NCBI RefSeq assembly: GCF_000732485.2
Contig: NZ_JAQV02000022.1
Location: forward strand, 1-64,000
Length of the DNA stretch: 64,000 bases
From: Bacillus sp. SJS
GTDB lineage: Bacteria; Bacillota; Bacilli; Bacillales; Bacillaceae
Direction: 5' to 3'
Made by a program: the position numbers and the translations under genes. The notes under the pieces were generated by a model. That model saw only the letters and a program-made list of their open reading frames with translations, had not been told where the DNA came from and did not search any database. This document shows positions 52,208 through 60,829 of this stretch, in pieces (within the stretch, counting starts at the first letter, position 1; each line of letters begins with the position of its first letter).

Positions 52208-53179
52208 TCATTTATCCCGTGTTTTTGCTCTTTCATACAGCTCCTCGCCTGCATCCATACCCGACAGAAAGGCACTTTCAAATCTCGTCCTTCCCGCAGG
52301 ATCGTCTTCCCTTAAGAAGGCATCCCCTGCAGCCAAAAGCGGATGCTTCGTTCTGAGGTCCAGAAATGGCCGATGGTAAGGCTGCACCGCTTCTGCATAG
52401 CGCCAGCGCTTAAGCTGCACTGAATTTAGATTCTCCATTGGTACATATTCCTTCACTTTGTCCAGAATAAGAGACGTAATTTCCTCATCCTGCTTTTCAA
52501 AATGCTCCGCAGACCATTCTCCTGTCATATAGATGCTTACGATCGGCTCAATGGATATCCCTTTTTCCGATTGGCAGGCAATCCTTTCCAAACCTTCCGG
52601 AAGGCCCGAATCAATATGCCCTTCACTGCCAATACTCAAATCCTTTTTTAGGGATGCCATGGCAACAAAGCATGGATTGAACCGGATTCCTGCGAGTTCA
52701 TGTCCGGCCCGGATGCGGCTTGCGGTCAGAAGATCAACCGCTTGAGGAGCAGGAATGGTTATAAGGATGGCTTCAGCTTGAAAGCTTTCTCCCGATTCAG
52801 CAAAAAGCTCAAAACCATGACCTTTTTCTTCAATTCGAACGATTCTGGTATGTGTCTTCACATCCAGTTCCTCTGCGAGATGCTTAGCAAGGCTGTTCAT
52901 TCCCTCCGCCCCTGCGTAACGCGGGTACGGATCGCCGAACCATTTTTGAATCCAGCCTTTTTCAAGCCATTGATCTGCTTCTTTTTTCAACTCCTCTGTG
53001 CGGACCGTAAAAAACTGAGCACCATGATCCGCCCTCCCTTCCCCAATTCTTCTGGTTGCAAGCCGGCCTCCCGGACTTTTTCCTTTATCAAAAAGCGTGA
53101 CACTCGATACCCCTTTTTCCTTCAGAACTGCAGCCGCCGTTAAACCGGTAAGCCCGGCTCCAATAATCGCTATTTTCAC
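52208..53179 (-). CDS. NAD(P)/FAD-dependent oxidoreductase, renalase-like
   Basis: GTG at 53179 follows GGGAGGG at six bases. The 323-residue protein starts VKIAIIGAGLTGLTAAAVLK (dinucleotide-binding fold), has GRLATRRIGEGRADHGAQFF, and ends with a second FAD contact (LLAAGDAFL). This is the renalase/amine-oxidase-like group, which oxidises small cofactors or amines. Substrate unknown. Divergent from yfmJ. Confidence 0.85.
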   Translation of the reverse strand: MKIAIIGAGLTGLTAAAVLKEKGVSSVTLFDKGKSPGGRLATRRIGEGRADHGAQFFTVRTEELKKEADQWLEKGWIQKWFGDPYPRYAGAEGMNSLAKHLAEELDVKTHTRIVRIEEKGHGFELFAESGESFQAEAILITIPAPQAVDLLTASRIRAGHELAGIRFNPCFVAMASLKKDLSIGSEGHIDSGLPEGLERIACQSEKGISIEPIVSIYMTGEWSAEHFEKQDEEITSLILDKVKEYVPMENLNSVQLKRWRYAEAVQPYHRPFLDLRTKHPLLAAGDAFLREDDPAGRTRFESAFLSGMDAGEELYERAKTRDK

Positions 53180-53321
53180 ATTGATCCCTCCCATCTTTAC
53201 TTTACCTTTAATGGATCATTCAAGCGAAAACGAATATGCCGTTTTCAAGGTGTATTCTTTGAACAAGCTTGCGCATGATGATAGGGTAAATATAGTCATA
53301 TAAGAACTCAAGGAGGAATGG

Positions 53322-54350
53322 ATGATGGAAAGCACAACTCAAAAACAAATCCAGCTTGCACAGCGCCCGAACGGGATGCCAACTGCGGAAACATTCCGCT
53401 TTACTAACACAAGCGTACCGGAACCGAAAGATGGAGAGGTGCTTGTACGCACATTATACTTATCTGTAGATCCCTATATGAGAGGCCGTATGCAGGATAC
53501 GAAATCGTATGTTGAACCGTTCCCTCTTGATGAAGTTATCCATGGAGGCGTAGTCGGTGAAATCGTTCAATCGAACTCTCCTGACTTTAAACGCGGAGAT
53601 ACGATTGTAGGAATGCTCGGCTGGCAGGAATATTCTGCTGTCCCGGCAAAAGCAGTACGAAAAATTGATCCGGATGTAGCGCCGATCACAACAGCTCTTG
53701 GTGTTCTTGGAATGCCCGGTCTGACCGCTTACTTCGGACTTCTTCACATTGGTCAGCCTCAGGAAGGCGAAACCGTCGTTGTATCCGGTGCTGCCGGAGC
53801 TGTAGGATCACTTGTTGGACAGATCGCGAAGATTAAAGGAGCACGTGTTGTCGGAATCGCCGGAACAGAGGATAAAATCCAATACTTAAAAGAGATTGGT
53901 TTTGATGAAACCATCAACTATAAAACGGACGACGTTCAAAAGGCACTTGAAAAAGCCTGTCCGAATGGCGTGGACGTCTATTTTGACAATGTAGGCGGAG
54001 AAATTTCCGATGCTGTCTACAGCCTGTTGAACAAATTTGCCCGCGTACCGATTTGCGGAGCCATCTCCTCTTACAACAAAGCCGGAGAAGATTTGGGACC
54101 GCGTGTCCAAATGAAGCTCATCAAGTCCAGTGCTCTGATGAAAGGCTTTGTCGTAGGAGACTATGCTGACCGCTTTGAAGAAGGATCCCGCCAGCTTGGT
54201 GCATGGGTAAAAAACGGAAGCCTGAAATATGAAGAAACAATCGTAGAAGGATTTGAGAACATCCCGGATGCGTTCCTTGGACTGTTCAGCGGTTCAAATC
54301 TTGGGAAGCAGCTCGTGAAAGTAACAGATCCGCTTTATGCCAAAATCTAA
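53322..54350 (+). CDS. yfmJ: NADP-dependent oxidoreductase YfmJ (MDR family)
   Basis: A 342-residue medium-chain reductase. AAGGAGG precedes two adjacent ATGs; the second (53325) has the better spacing. SVDPYMRGRMQDTKSYVEPF in the N-terminal domain and GAAGAVGSLVGQIAKIKGAR in the nucleotide-binding domain match B. subtilis YfmJ closely. It belongs with curcumin/leukotriene-type double-bond reductases; no zinc site. Detoxification of enones is likely. Confidence 0.95.
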   Translation: MMESTTQKQIQLAQRPNGMPTAETFRFTNTSVPEPKDGEVLVRTLYLSVDPYMRGRMQDTKSYVEPFPLDEVIHGGVVGEIVQSNSPDFKRGDTIVGMLGWQEYSAVPAKAVRKIDPDVAPITTALGVLGMPGLTAYFGLLHIGQPQEGETVVVSGAAGAVGSLVGQIAKIKGARVVGIAGTEDKIQYLKEIGFDETINYKTDDVQKALEKACPNGVDVYFDNVGGEISDAVYSLLNKFARVPICGAISSYNKAGEDLGPRVQMKLIKSSALMKGFVVGDYADRFEEGSRQLGAWVKNGSLKYEETIVEGFENIPDAFLGLFSGSNLGKQLVKVTDPLYAKI

Positions 54351-54360
54351 TGACAGAAAG

Positions 54361-54398
54361 AATCCCCTTTAAGCAGGACTTAAAGGGGATTTTTTTTG
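54361..54398. terminator. bidirectional terminator
   Basis: AATCCCCTTTAA and TTAAAGGGGATT around GCAGGAC with T-run right; shared with the convergent gene, whose stop codon it contains. Confidence 0.9.
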
Positions 54399-55105
54399 CT
54401 TATGAAATCTTTTATTTCCTGAAGCACAGGCATGGCTTCCATATCTTCCTCCGTCACCCTGCCCCAGACAATTCCCTTCGGCTTCGGAACGCAGGATCCC
54501 GTTTTCATCAGCCCTTCTTCTGTCGCGATCCAATCAGCCGTTAAATCAAATTCCTCTACCGGAATATCTTCCTCTACAAGCTGCCGGCTGTTAACAGTCG
54601 TAATGACGGGAACCTCAGGATTGCCAAGCTCTCTGATGATCGCGTATTCCCGGTCAGCATAGCCTTCTCCTTTTCCAAGACGCCTACCGTCCGCAGTCAT
54701 CGCCACAGAGCCGATGACAATTAGATCAATCTTTGGAAGTTCAGATAACGGCAGAAGCTGCCCGTACTCCTTAATATGGCTTAAACTGGCTGCCCTTCTC
54801 TCTTCTCCCGCCGGCACCCATTCAGGCTTCACCTGAATGAAGCCTGCTTTTAATCTTGGTGTTGGAACAAGAAGCGTTTTCCCATCCTTTAACACTTGTG
54901 CCCTAAGCGGAAGCTGCGGGGCATCAGGATTTACCTTAATAACATTCGCCAGCTTATATTCGGGCATCTCAAAAACAAAAGCCGCTGCTTTTTCCGCTCC
55001 TTTAAAATTTGGAATTCTGCCCTTTAAAGGAAAGGGAAATCTCCCAAGCCTCTCTTCCTCAAGCAGCTGCCACACTTTTTCGCGAATTTCATGTTTGTCC
55101 GACAT
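54380..55105 (-). CDS. 5-formyltetrahydrofolate cyclo-ligase family protein
   Basis: A 241-residue protein with AAAGGGG seven bases before ATG. The folate/ATP motif reads GRRLGKGEGYADREYAI, and SVAMTADG and PVITTVNSRQL flank it. It is longer than the usual 5-FCL (about 190 aa) and more like the MTHFSD-type proteins. The catalytic activity is likely ATP-dependent cyclisation of a formyl-folate or a related reaction; not proven. Confidence 0.82.
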   Translation of the reverse strand: MSDKHEIREKVWQLLEEERLGRFPFPLKGRIPNFKGAEKAAAFVFEMPEYKLANVIKVNPDAPQLPLRAQVLKDGKTLLVPTPRLKAGFIQVKPEWVPAGEERRAASLSHIKEYGQLLPLSELPKIDLIVIGSVAMTADGRRLGKGEGYADREYAIIRELGNPEVPVITTVNSRQLVEEDIPVEEFDLTADWIATEEGLMKTGSCVPKPKGIVWGRVTEEDMEAMPVLQEIKDFISKKNPL

Positions 55106-55357
55106 CTTTTGTCCCCTTTCAGGCTTTTTATCTAAATGTATCAGGAAATAGAAGGAGGAGGTACTATTACCGGCTCAATATCTTCTTGAATCCCCTAATT
55201 ATGCGTTCAGATCTGGGTTTTTGACACAGTTTTTCCCGGGAAATAATCAAAATAACCCAGTATTCCCTTTTATTCTTTCCGGAAATTCTCATGCTTTTCT
55301 TCCTCCTCTCCCTTTCCCTAACCGGGCTTGTTCGATATAATCGGGGGGTGAGCTTAA

Positions 55358-55441
55358 ATGAAAAACCATTTATATATAAAAGGAAAAGGTGTATACGATG
55401 AGCGTATTATCAGTAAAAGATCTCAGCCACGGTTTTGGTGA
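55358..55441 (+). CDS. possible 27-codon upstream ORF overlapping yfmM start
   Basis: ATG at 55358 follows GGGGGTGAG. The frame runs 27 codons, over the yfmM ribosome binding site and start (55398), to TGA at 55441, in another frame. If translated it would interfere with yfmM. However, a TATAAT at 55336-55341 would place the transcript start at about 55348, too near to keep the full Shine-Dalgarno. Confidence 0.3.
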   Translation: MKNHLYIKGKGVYDERIISKRSQPRFW

Positions 55442-56954
55442 CCGGGCCATATTCAATGACGTATCCTTCCGTCTTTTAAAAGGCGAGCATATCGGTCTGA
55501 TTGGTGCGAACGGTGAAGGAAAATCAACATTCATGAACATCATTACCGGCAAGCTTGAACCGGATGAAGGAAAAGTGGAATGGTCTAAAAAAGTCCGCGT
55601 TGGCTATTTGGACCAGCATACGAATTTGGCACAGGGCCAGACGATGCGCCAGGTACTCCAAGGGGCATTTCAGTATCTATTTGATGTTGAAGCAGAAATG
55701 AACGGTATTTATGACAAAATGGGAAGCGCCTCTCCTGAGGAACTGGAAAAGCTTCTTGAAGAAGTCGGCGTTCTTCAGGATACTCTGACAAACAACGACT
55801 TTTATGTCATTGATTCAAAGGTAGAAGAAGTCGCCCGCGGTCTTGGACTGACAGATATCGGTCTTGAGCGCGAGGTTCAGGATTTGAGCGGCGGACAGCG
55901 GACTAAGGTCCTTCTGGCCAAGCTTCTATTAGAAAAGCCTGACATCCTCTTACTGGACGAGCCTACGAACTATTTGGATGAGCAGCACATTGAGTGGCTG
56001 AAGCGATATTTACAGGAATATGAAAATGCGTTTATTTTAATTTCGCATGATATTCCTTTCTTAAATAGCGTCATCAACCTGATCTATCATATGGAAAATC
56101 AGCAATTAAACCGCTATGTAGGCGATTATGATAACTTCATGAAAATTCATGAAGTTAAAAAACAGCAGCTGGAATCTGCCTTCAAAAAGCAGCAGGCTGA
56201 GATTGCGGATCTGAAAGACTTTGTCGCCCGTAATAAAGCACGCGTCTCGACCCGCAACATGGCGATGTCCCGCCAGAAAAAGCTGGATAAGATGGACGTT
56301 ATTGAGCTTGCCGCAGAAAAGCCTAAGCCGCAATTTAACTTTAAAGAATCACGTGCAGCAGGCAGAGTGATTTTCGAAACGAAAAACCTTGTAATTGGCT
56401 ATAATGAACCGCTGTCGAGACCGCTTGACCTCCGTATGGAACGCGGTCAGAAAATTGCGCTTGTCGGAGCAAACGGCATCGGGAAAACAACGCTTCTGCG
56501 CAGTATCCTCGGAGAAATCAAACCGATCTCAGGAGAAGTGGAGCGAGGCGATTACCTGAACATCGGCTATTTTGAGCAAGAAGTAAAAACAAGCAACTAC
56601 AATACTTGTATCGAGGAAGTCTGGAACGAATTCCCTTCCCTTACTCAAGCCGAGGTTCGCGCGGCCCTCGCCAAATGCGGCCTGACAACGAAGCACATCG
56701 AAAGCAAAATTGAAGTGCTTAGCGGAGGCGAGAAAGCAAAGGTGCGCTTCTGCAAATTAATGAACAATGAAAGCAATCTGCTCGTTCTCGATGAGCCGAC
56801 AAACCACCTGGACGTCGATGCTAAAGAAGAATTAAAACGTGCATTGAATGCTTATAAAGGCAGCATCCTCATGATTTCCCATGAACCTGAATTCTATCAG
56901 GGCCTTGCTACCGAAGTATGGAATTGTGAGAGCTGGACAACGAAGGTATTTTAA
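55398..56954 (+). CDS. yfmM: ABC-F ATPase YfmM
   Basis: ATG at 55398 after AAAAGGTG. The 518-residue ABC-F protein has two ATPase domains: GANGEGKSTFMN and DLSGGQRTKVLLAKLLL, then GANGIGKTTLLRS and LSGGEKAKVRFC; an arm/linker region of about 80 residues lies between. No membrane partner. ABC-F proteins bind the ribosomal E site and rescue stalled or drug-blocked ribosomes. Similar to B. subtilis YfmM. Confidence 0.93.
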   Translation: MSVLSVKDLSHGFGDRAIFNDVSFRLLKGEHIGLIGANGEGKSTFMNIITGKLEPDEGKVEWSKKVRVGYLDQHTNLAQGQTMRQVLQGAFQYLFDVEAEMNGIYDKMGSASPEELEKLLEEVGVLQDTLTNNDFYVIDSKVEEVARGLGLTDIGLEREVQDLSGGQRTKVLLAKLLLEKPDILLLDEPTNYLDEQHIEWLKRYLQEYENAFILISHDIPFLNSVINLIYHMENQQLNRYVGDYDNFMKIHEVKKQQLESAFKKQQAEIADLKDFVARNKARVSTRNMAMSRQKKLDKMDVIELAAEKPKPQFNFKESRAAGRVIFETKNLVIGYNEPLSRPLDLRMERGQKIALVGANGIGKTTLLRSILGEIKPISGEVERGDYLNIGYFEQEVKTSNYNTCIEEVWNEFPSLTQAEVRAALAKCGLTTKHIESKIEVLSGGEKAKVRFCKLMNNESNLLVLDEPTNHLDVDAKEELKRALNAYKGSILMISHEPEFYQGLATEVWNCESWTTKVF

Positions 56955-56963
56955 ACGTGAAAA

Positions 56964-56996
56964 GAACCGGGAGGCGAAATGTTTCCCGGTTTTTTG
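56964..56996 (+). terminator. terminator of yfmM
   Basis: AACCGGGA pairs with TCCCGGTT across a twelve-base loop; TTTT follows. Confidence 0.85.
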
Positions 56997-57032
56997 CTTA
57001 ATAAATATTTACTAAAGGAGGAAGACAACTGG

Positions 57033-57269
57033 ATGAGAAGCGTCAGAAAAACAATTTGCACCATTATTTTATTCACATTAATGGCAGGCTGCAGTCAAAC
57101 GGACAATGATTACTCTGTTTTTGCAAACCACGAAAACAACAGCGATGAATTGAGGAAATCTCTTTTGGAATGTTTAAATAGCGAAAAAATCGACTATAAG
57201 GTCGACAATAATAAAAATGTATTAATAAGAGAGAAGGATATGAAACAAGCGGTTGCAAGCTGTTCCTAG
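57033..57269 (+). CDS. small lipoprotein
   Basis: ATG at 57033 with AAGGAGG eleven bases upstream (slightly long). The 78-residue product has a lipoprotein signal (KTICTIILFTLMAGCSQ) with lipobox LMAGC, Cys20 being the lipid site, then a short Asn/Asp-rich polar domain with a Cys near the end (VASCS). No family recognised. It lies 78 bases after yfmM. Confidence 0.7.
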   Translation: MRSVRKTICTIILFTLMAGCSQTDNDYSVFANHENNSDELRKSLLECLNSEKIDYKVDNNKNVLIREKDMKQAVASCS

Positions 57270-57294
57270 GGTGAAACCGCTCCTCCATACAAGC

Positions 57295-57327
57295 AAACCC
57301 CATTGGCATAAAGCCCATGGGGTTTCT
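57295..57327. terminator. bidirectional terminator
   Basis: AAACCCCAT and ATGGGGTTT, between the lipoprotein gene (+) and the STAS gene (-). Confidence 0.75.
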
Positions 57328-58084
57328 ACTTTACAGAAAAGTATGACTGAATGGCTCTTGGCAAGGTACTGACAGATTGAACATCCAGAGCTGCTCCTGA
57401 TTGGTTCATCGCCTTTACATGGGCGGGGGTGAGTCCTGTAAATACAGCCTCCACGCCCATAAGTCTGAATTCGGCTATAAGTTTTCCAAGCTCCATCAAT
57501 CCATCTCCATTTAATACTCCAATTCCGTGGAAATCGAAAATCGCATGCTCATAGTCTTGTTCATGCATGCTGTTCAATAGCCTTGTCCGATTCCTGTTTA
57601 TGAGATTTTCGTCCAGGTTACCAAAGAGCGGCACGAGCACAAGCTTAGACGTAAGAGTGATAGCCGGGCCTGATAACTCAGTAATTTTATCCAATAATTG
57701 TTCGAGTGCTTCTTTTTGAAAAAGCAGTTCCAAATCGGTTTCCGCCAAACGCCTTTGCTGGTGGCTGATTTTTGAAAGAAGCTCTTCCATATGACGGTCC
57801 TGGCCTGTACAGATGAGATGTCCCGCCTCGCCAGCCCACTTTACGGAAATCTTAAAGGTTGCTGCAGACTCCCGCTTCGTCATCAACGCAAGCTCTGTCT
57901 CCATCTTCCCTTCCCCCGAAAGGAATTTTTCAGCCTTTGTCCGGCTCCCGCTATCGGTAAGTTCCAGAAACGATGAGCCTTCCCGGAATGAAAAAAGATC
58001 CCTTGCTTCCTCAGAAAATTCAAGGATCTCAAACTGCCGATTTATTTTGAAATAAGGTATGGGCATGTGTCGGCTATTTGACAA
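57326..58084 (-). CDS. PAS-like/STAS RsbR-type protein
   Basis: Starts at TTG 58084, eight bases after GGAGGAA. The 252-residue protein has a PAS-like N-terminus (YFKINRQFEILEFSEEARDL, about 10-100), a coiled coil (about 105-145, SKISHQQRRLAETDLELL) and a C-terminal STAS domain (about 155-250) of the RsbR kind (FDFHGIGVLNGDGLMELGKL, then MGVEAVFTGLTPA). The usual phosphoacceptor Thr of the VDT motif appears replaced (LNG). It overlaps the B12-domain gene by eleven bases: coupled translation. Confidence 0.85.
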   Translation of the reverse strand: MSNSRHMPIPYFKINRQFEILEFSEEARDLFSFREGSSFLELTDSGSRTKAEKFLSGEGKMETELALMTKRESAATFKISVKWAGEAGHLICTGQDRHMEELLSKISHQQRRLAETDLELLFQKEALEQLLDKITELSGPAITLTSKLVLVPLFGNLDENLINRNRTRLLNSMHEQDYEHAIFDFHGIGVLNGDGLMELGKLIAEFRLMGVEAVFTGLTPAHVKAMNQSGAALDVQSVSTLPRAIQSYFSVK

Positions 58085-58733
58085 ATCGGGTTCCTCCGGA
58101 GCGCTCTAAATCGAACCATTCAGCAAGCTGGGTCAAGGTAGGAATAAACCTCGTTTTCTCAGAGCCAAATTTGGTAAAGTCATGGGTAAGGAGAAGCCTG
58201 CCCCCAAGAAGGACAATCGGATTGGTTTCAATAGACTCCAGCCTGCTGATATACTCCTTCAGCTGACCGGCTCGGTAATTTAAGCTGAAAGATAGCCCAA
58301 TGACTTCCGGCTTCCATTTTTCCGCGGCAGATAACGCAAATTCAAGAGGAAGATTCGGACCCATGAATTTCGTCTGCCAGCCATTTTCCTCAAAGAGAAT
58401 ATGAACCATTTTCAAGCCAATATAATGGTCTTCATCCTGTACGCATAAAAACATGGCTTTCTTACCGGTTTCCATAACCGGCTTGTTTTCTCTCATATAA
58501 TGCTGATATTTTGAAAGGATATAATCACAGGTTGAAGTAGCGAGATGCTCATCTGCTACGGTAATCTCATTATTCTCCCAAAGTACTCCTACATGCTGCA
58601 TCGCTTTGGTTAGAACGTCCTCAAACAGAGCCAGTGTAGTCGCTCCTTCACGAATGTGAATCTGCACCGTTTCCCATGAGGCTTCATGGTCTCCTTCAAG
58701 AAGAAACCGTGCCAATTTTTCAGGAGGATTCAT
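58074..58733 (-). CDS. B12-binding protein with CarH-like photoreceptor motifs
   Basis: A 219-residue protein with AGGGGTG before ATG. A four-helix B12-cap (about 1-85) carries W-x9-EH in LWENNEITVADEHLATST; a Rossmann B12-binding domain (about 90-200) has E-D-H-Y-I-G (ExHxxG), GLSFSL and LLGG. W-x9-EH and ExHxxG are shared with the adenosylcobalamin photoreceptor CarH, which also has a DNA-binding domain; none is present here. Coupled to an RsbR-like STAS gene. Confidence 0.88.
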   Translation of the reverse strand: MNPPEKLARFLLEGDHEASWETVQIHIREGATTLALFEDVLTKAMQHVGVLWENNEITVADEHLATSTCDYILSKYQHYMRENKPVMETGKKAMFLCVQDEDHYIGLKMVHILFEENGWQTKFMGPNLPLEFALSAAEKWKPEVIGLSFSLNYRAGQLKEYISRLESIETNPIVLLGGRLLLTHDFTKFGSEKTRFIPTLTQLAEWFDLERSGGTRFVK

Positions 58734-58876
58734 CGTTTCACCCCTAACTGGTAGATTCTCTGAATACTACCCTACCACCTTTCCCAAGAAATAACGAACG
58801 AAAGGGGCTGGTAAATTTATCTTTGACGTTTTAAAATGATACCATTTTTTAGCGAGAAACTGAATTAAAACGATGA

Positions 58877-58904
58877 AAAAACCGCCGTAATGGGAACGGC
58901 GGCC
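58877..58904 (-). terminator. terminator of yfmR
   Basis: CCGCCGT and ACGGCGG around AATGGGA; TTTTTT follows on the minus strand. Confidence 0.9.
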
Positions 58905-58913
58905 TATCTTTTC

Positions 58914-60809
58914 CTATGATTTAGCCTGTTCAATTTCTTCAAGAATGAGGGAGAGCTCTTCCCAGCGCTGCATAGAGTATTCGAGCCTCTCTTCTGCTGC
59001 CTTCTGCTCCTCCATAAGCTTTTGAATTTTGCCAAAATCACTTCCGGCTCCATCAATGTTTGCCTGAAGTTCTGAAAGCTTTTCTTCAAGAGCTGCGATT
59101 TGATCTTCAAGCCCATTCCATTCCTGCTGCTCTTTATAGGAAAGTTTTTTTCTTGTTTCTTTCACAGCCTGAGGAAGTTCAGCGGCTTTTAACTCTTTTT
59201 TTGCGGCCGTCTGCTTTTTACGCTCCTCCATATATTCAGTGTAATTTCCATAGAAACGCTCAATATTACCCTGACCTTTAAAGACAAACAGCTGATCGAT
59301 GACACGATCCAGGAAGTACCGGTCATGGGATACGGTGATGACAACTCCAGGGAAATGATCAAGATACTCCTCCAGGACCCTGAGTGTCTGTGTATCCAGA
59401 TCATTCGTCGGTTCATCCAGGAATAAAACATTCGGTTCCTGCATCAGTACATTCAATAGGTAAAGACGCCGGCGTTCTCCTCCTGAGAGCTTGCGGATGT
59501 AGGTAAACTGCATCGATCGCGGAAATAAAAAGCGTTCAAGCATCTGTTCCGCTGTAATGGATGTTCCGTCTATCGTATGAACAATTTCAGCTGTTTCCTT
59601 GATATAATCAATCATCCTCAAGTTCTCGTCCATATCGGAATGATCCTGTGTGTAGTACCCAATTTTGACGGTTTCCCCAACCTCTATCATTCCGCTATCT
59701 GGCTCGATTCTGCCTGCAAGCATATTCAGCAGGGTTGTTTTCCCGCTTCCATTCGGTCCAATCAGGCCAAGCCGGTCTCCCGGTACAACAAGATAACTGA
59801 AATCCTGAACAAGCTGCAGATCGGCAAACCTTTTGCTGACATCGGTCAGTTCCATCACCTTTTTGCCGAGCCTTACGCTGCCTAAAGCAAATTGCAGATC
59901 ATGCTTCGTGTTGTCGAATTTCTGCTCTTTCATATCTTCGACACGCTGAATGCGCGCTTTTTGCTTCGTCGTTCTCGCCTTTGCACCGCGGCGCAGCCAG
60001 GCAAGCTCGCGTCTTAATGTATTGTGATGCTTTGCCTCGCTCTGGACAGCAAGCTCTTCACGCTCCGCCTTTTTCTCAAGGAACATTTCATAGTTCCCTT
60101 CATACGTATAAAGCTGACCTTTATCAAGCTCGAAAATTTGATTCGTGACCCGGTTAAGGAAGTACCGGTCATGGGTTACGACAATAAACGCTCCTTTATA
60201 CTGCGCAAGAAAAGCCTCCAGCCATTCAATCGTATCCTGATCAAGATGGTTCGTCGGTTCATCCAAAATAAGAAGATTTGCAGGCTGAATGAGTGCCTTT
60301 GCAATGGCTACCCGTTTTTTCTGGCCGCCGGAAAGCTCGCTGATTTTTTTCGTAAAGCTTGTAACGCCAAGACGGGTCAGAACCGTTTTGGCCGTTGTAA
60401 TCGCATCCCAGGCATTCAGTTCATCCACCTTTTGCTGCATAGCCATGAGAGCTGCCTGCTTCTTTTCATCTGCCGGATTCTCTTCAAGAGAAGCGAGGGC
60501 TTTTTCGTAGTCCCTCATCCCCTTCATGATCGCTGCCTCTCCGTAATAAATCTGGTCGAGAACAGTTAATTCCTCGTTCAAATCCGATTGCTGCGGCAAA
60601 TATTCTATATGAAATTGATTCGCGTGCGTCATGGTACCGGACTCAGCCGTCTCTAAACCTGCCAAATATTTAAGCAGTGTTGATTTACCTGTTCCATTTA
60701 CACCAATCAGACCGATGCGGTGCTTTTCAGATATAGAGAAAGAAAGGTGATCAAAGAGCACCTTTTCCCCATATGTTTTATATAAATTTTCAACCGATAA
60801 CATACTCAT
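58914..60809 (-). CDS. yfmR: ABC-F translation factor YfmR
   Basis: A 631-residue protein, two ABC domains (GVNGTGKSTLLK and LSGGQKKRVAIAKAL; GPNGSGKTTLLN and LSGGERRRLYLLNVL) and a C-terminal coiled coil rich in Lys and Glu (about 545-631). Size and the C-terminal extension match B. subtilis YfmR, which helps ribosomes at difficult sequences such as polyproline. It starts 20 bases after topB, so probably one operon. Confidence 0.94.
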   Translation of the reverse strand: MSMLSVENLYKTYGEKVLFDHLSFSISEKHRIGLIGVNGTGKSTLLKYLAGLETAESGTMTHANQFHIEYLPQQSDLNEELTVLDQIYYGEAAIMKGMRDYEKALASLEENPADEKKQAALMAMQQKVDELNAWDAITTAKTVLTRLGVTSFTKKISELSGGQKKRVAIAKALIQPANLLILDEPTNHLDQDTIEWLEAFLAQYKGAFIVVTHDRYFLNRVTNQIFELDKGQLYTYEGNYEMFLEKKAEREELAVQSEAKHHNTLRRELAWLRRGAKARTTKQKARIQRVEDMKEQKFDNTKHDLQFALGSVRLGKKVMELTDVSKRFADLQLVQDFSYLVVPGDRLGLIGPNGSGKTTLLNMLAGRIEPDSGMIEVGETVKIGYYTQDHSDMDENLRMIDYIKETAEIVHTIDGTSITAEQMLERFLFPRSMQFTYIRKLSGGERRRLYLLNVLMQEPNVLFLDEPTNDLDTQTLRVLEEYLDHFPGVVITVSHDRYFLDRVIDQLFVFKGQGNIERFYGNYTEYMEERKKQTAAKKELKAAELPQAVKETRKKLSYKEQQEWNGLEDQIAALEEKLSELQANIDGAGSDFGKIQKLMEEQKAAEERLEYSMQRWEELSLILEEIEQAKS

Positions 60810-60829
60810 ACATGATCAACCTTTGGATT

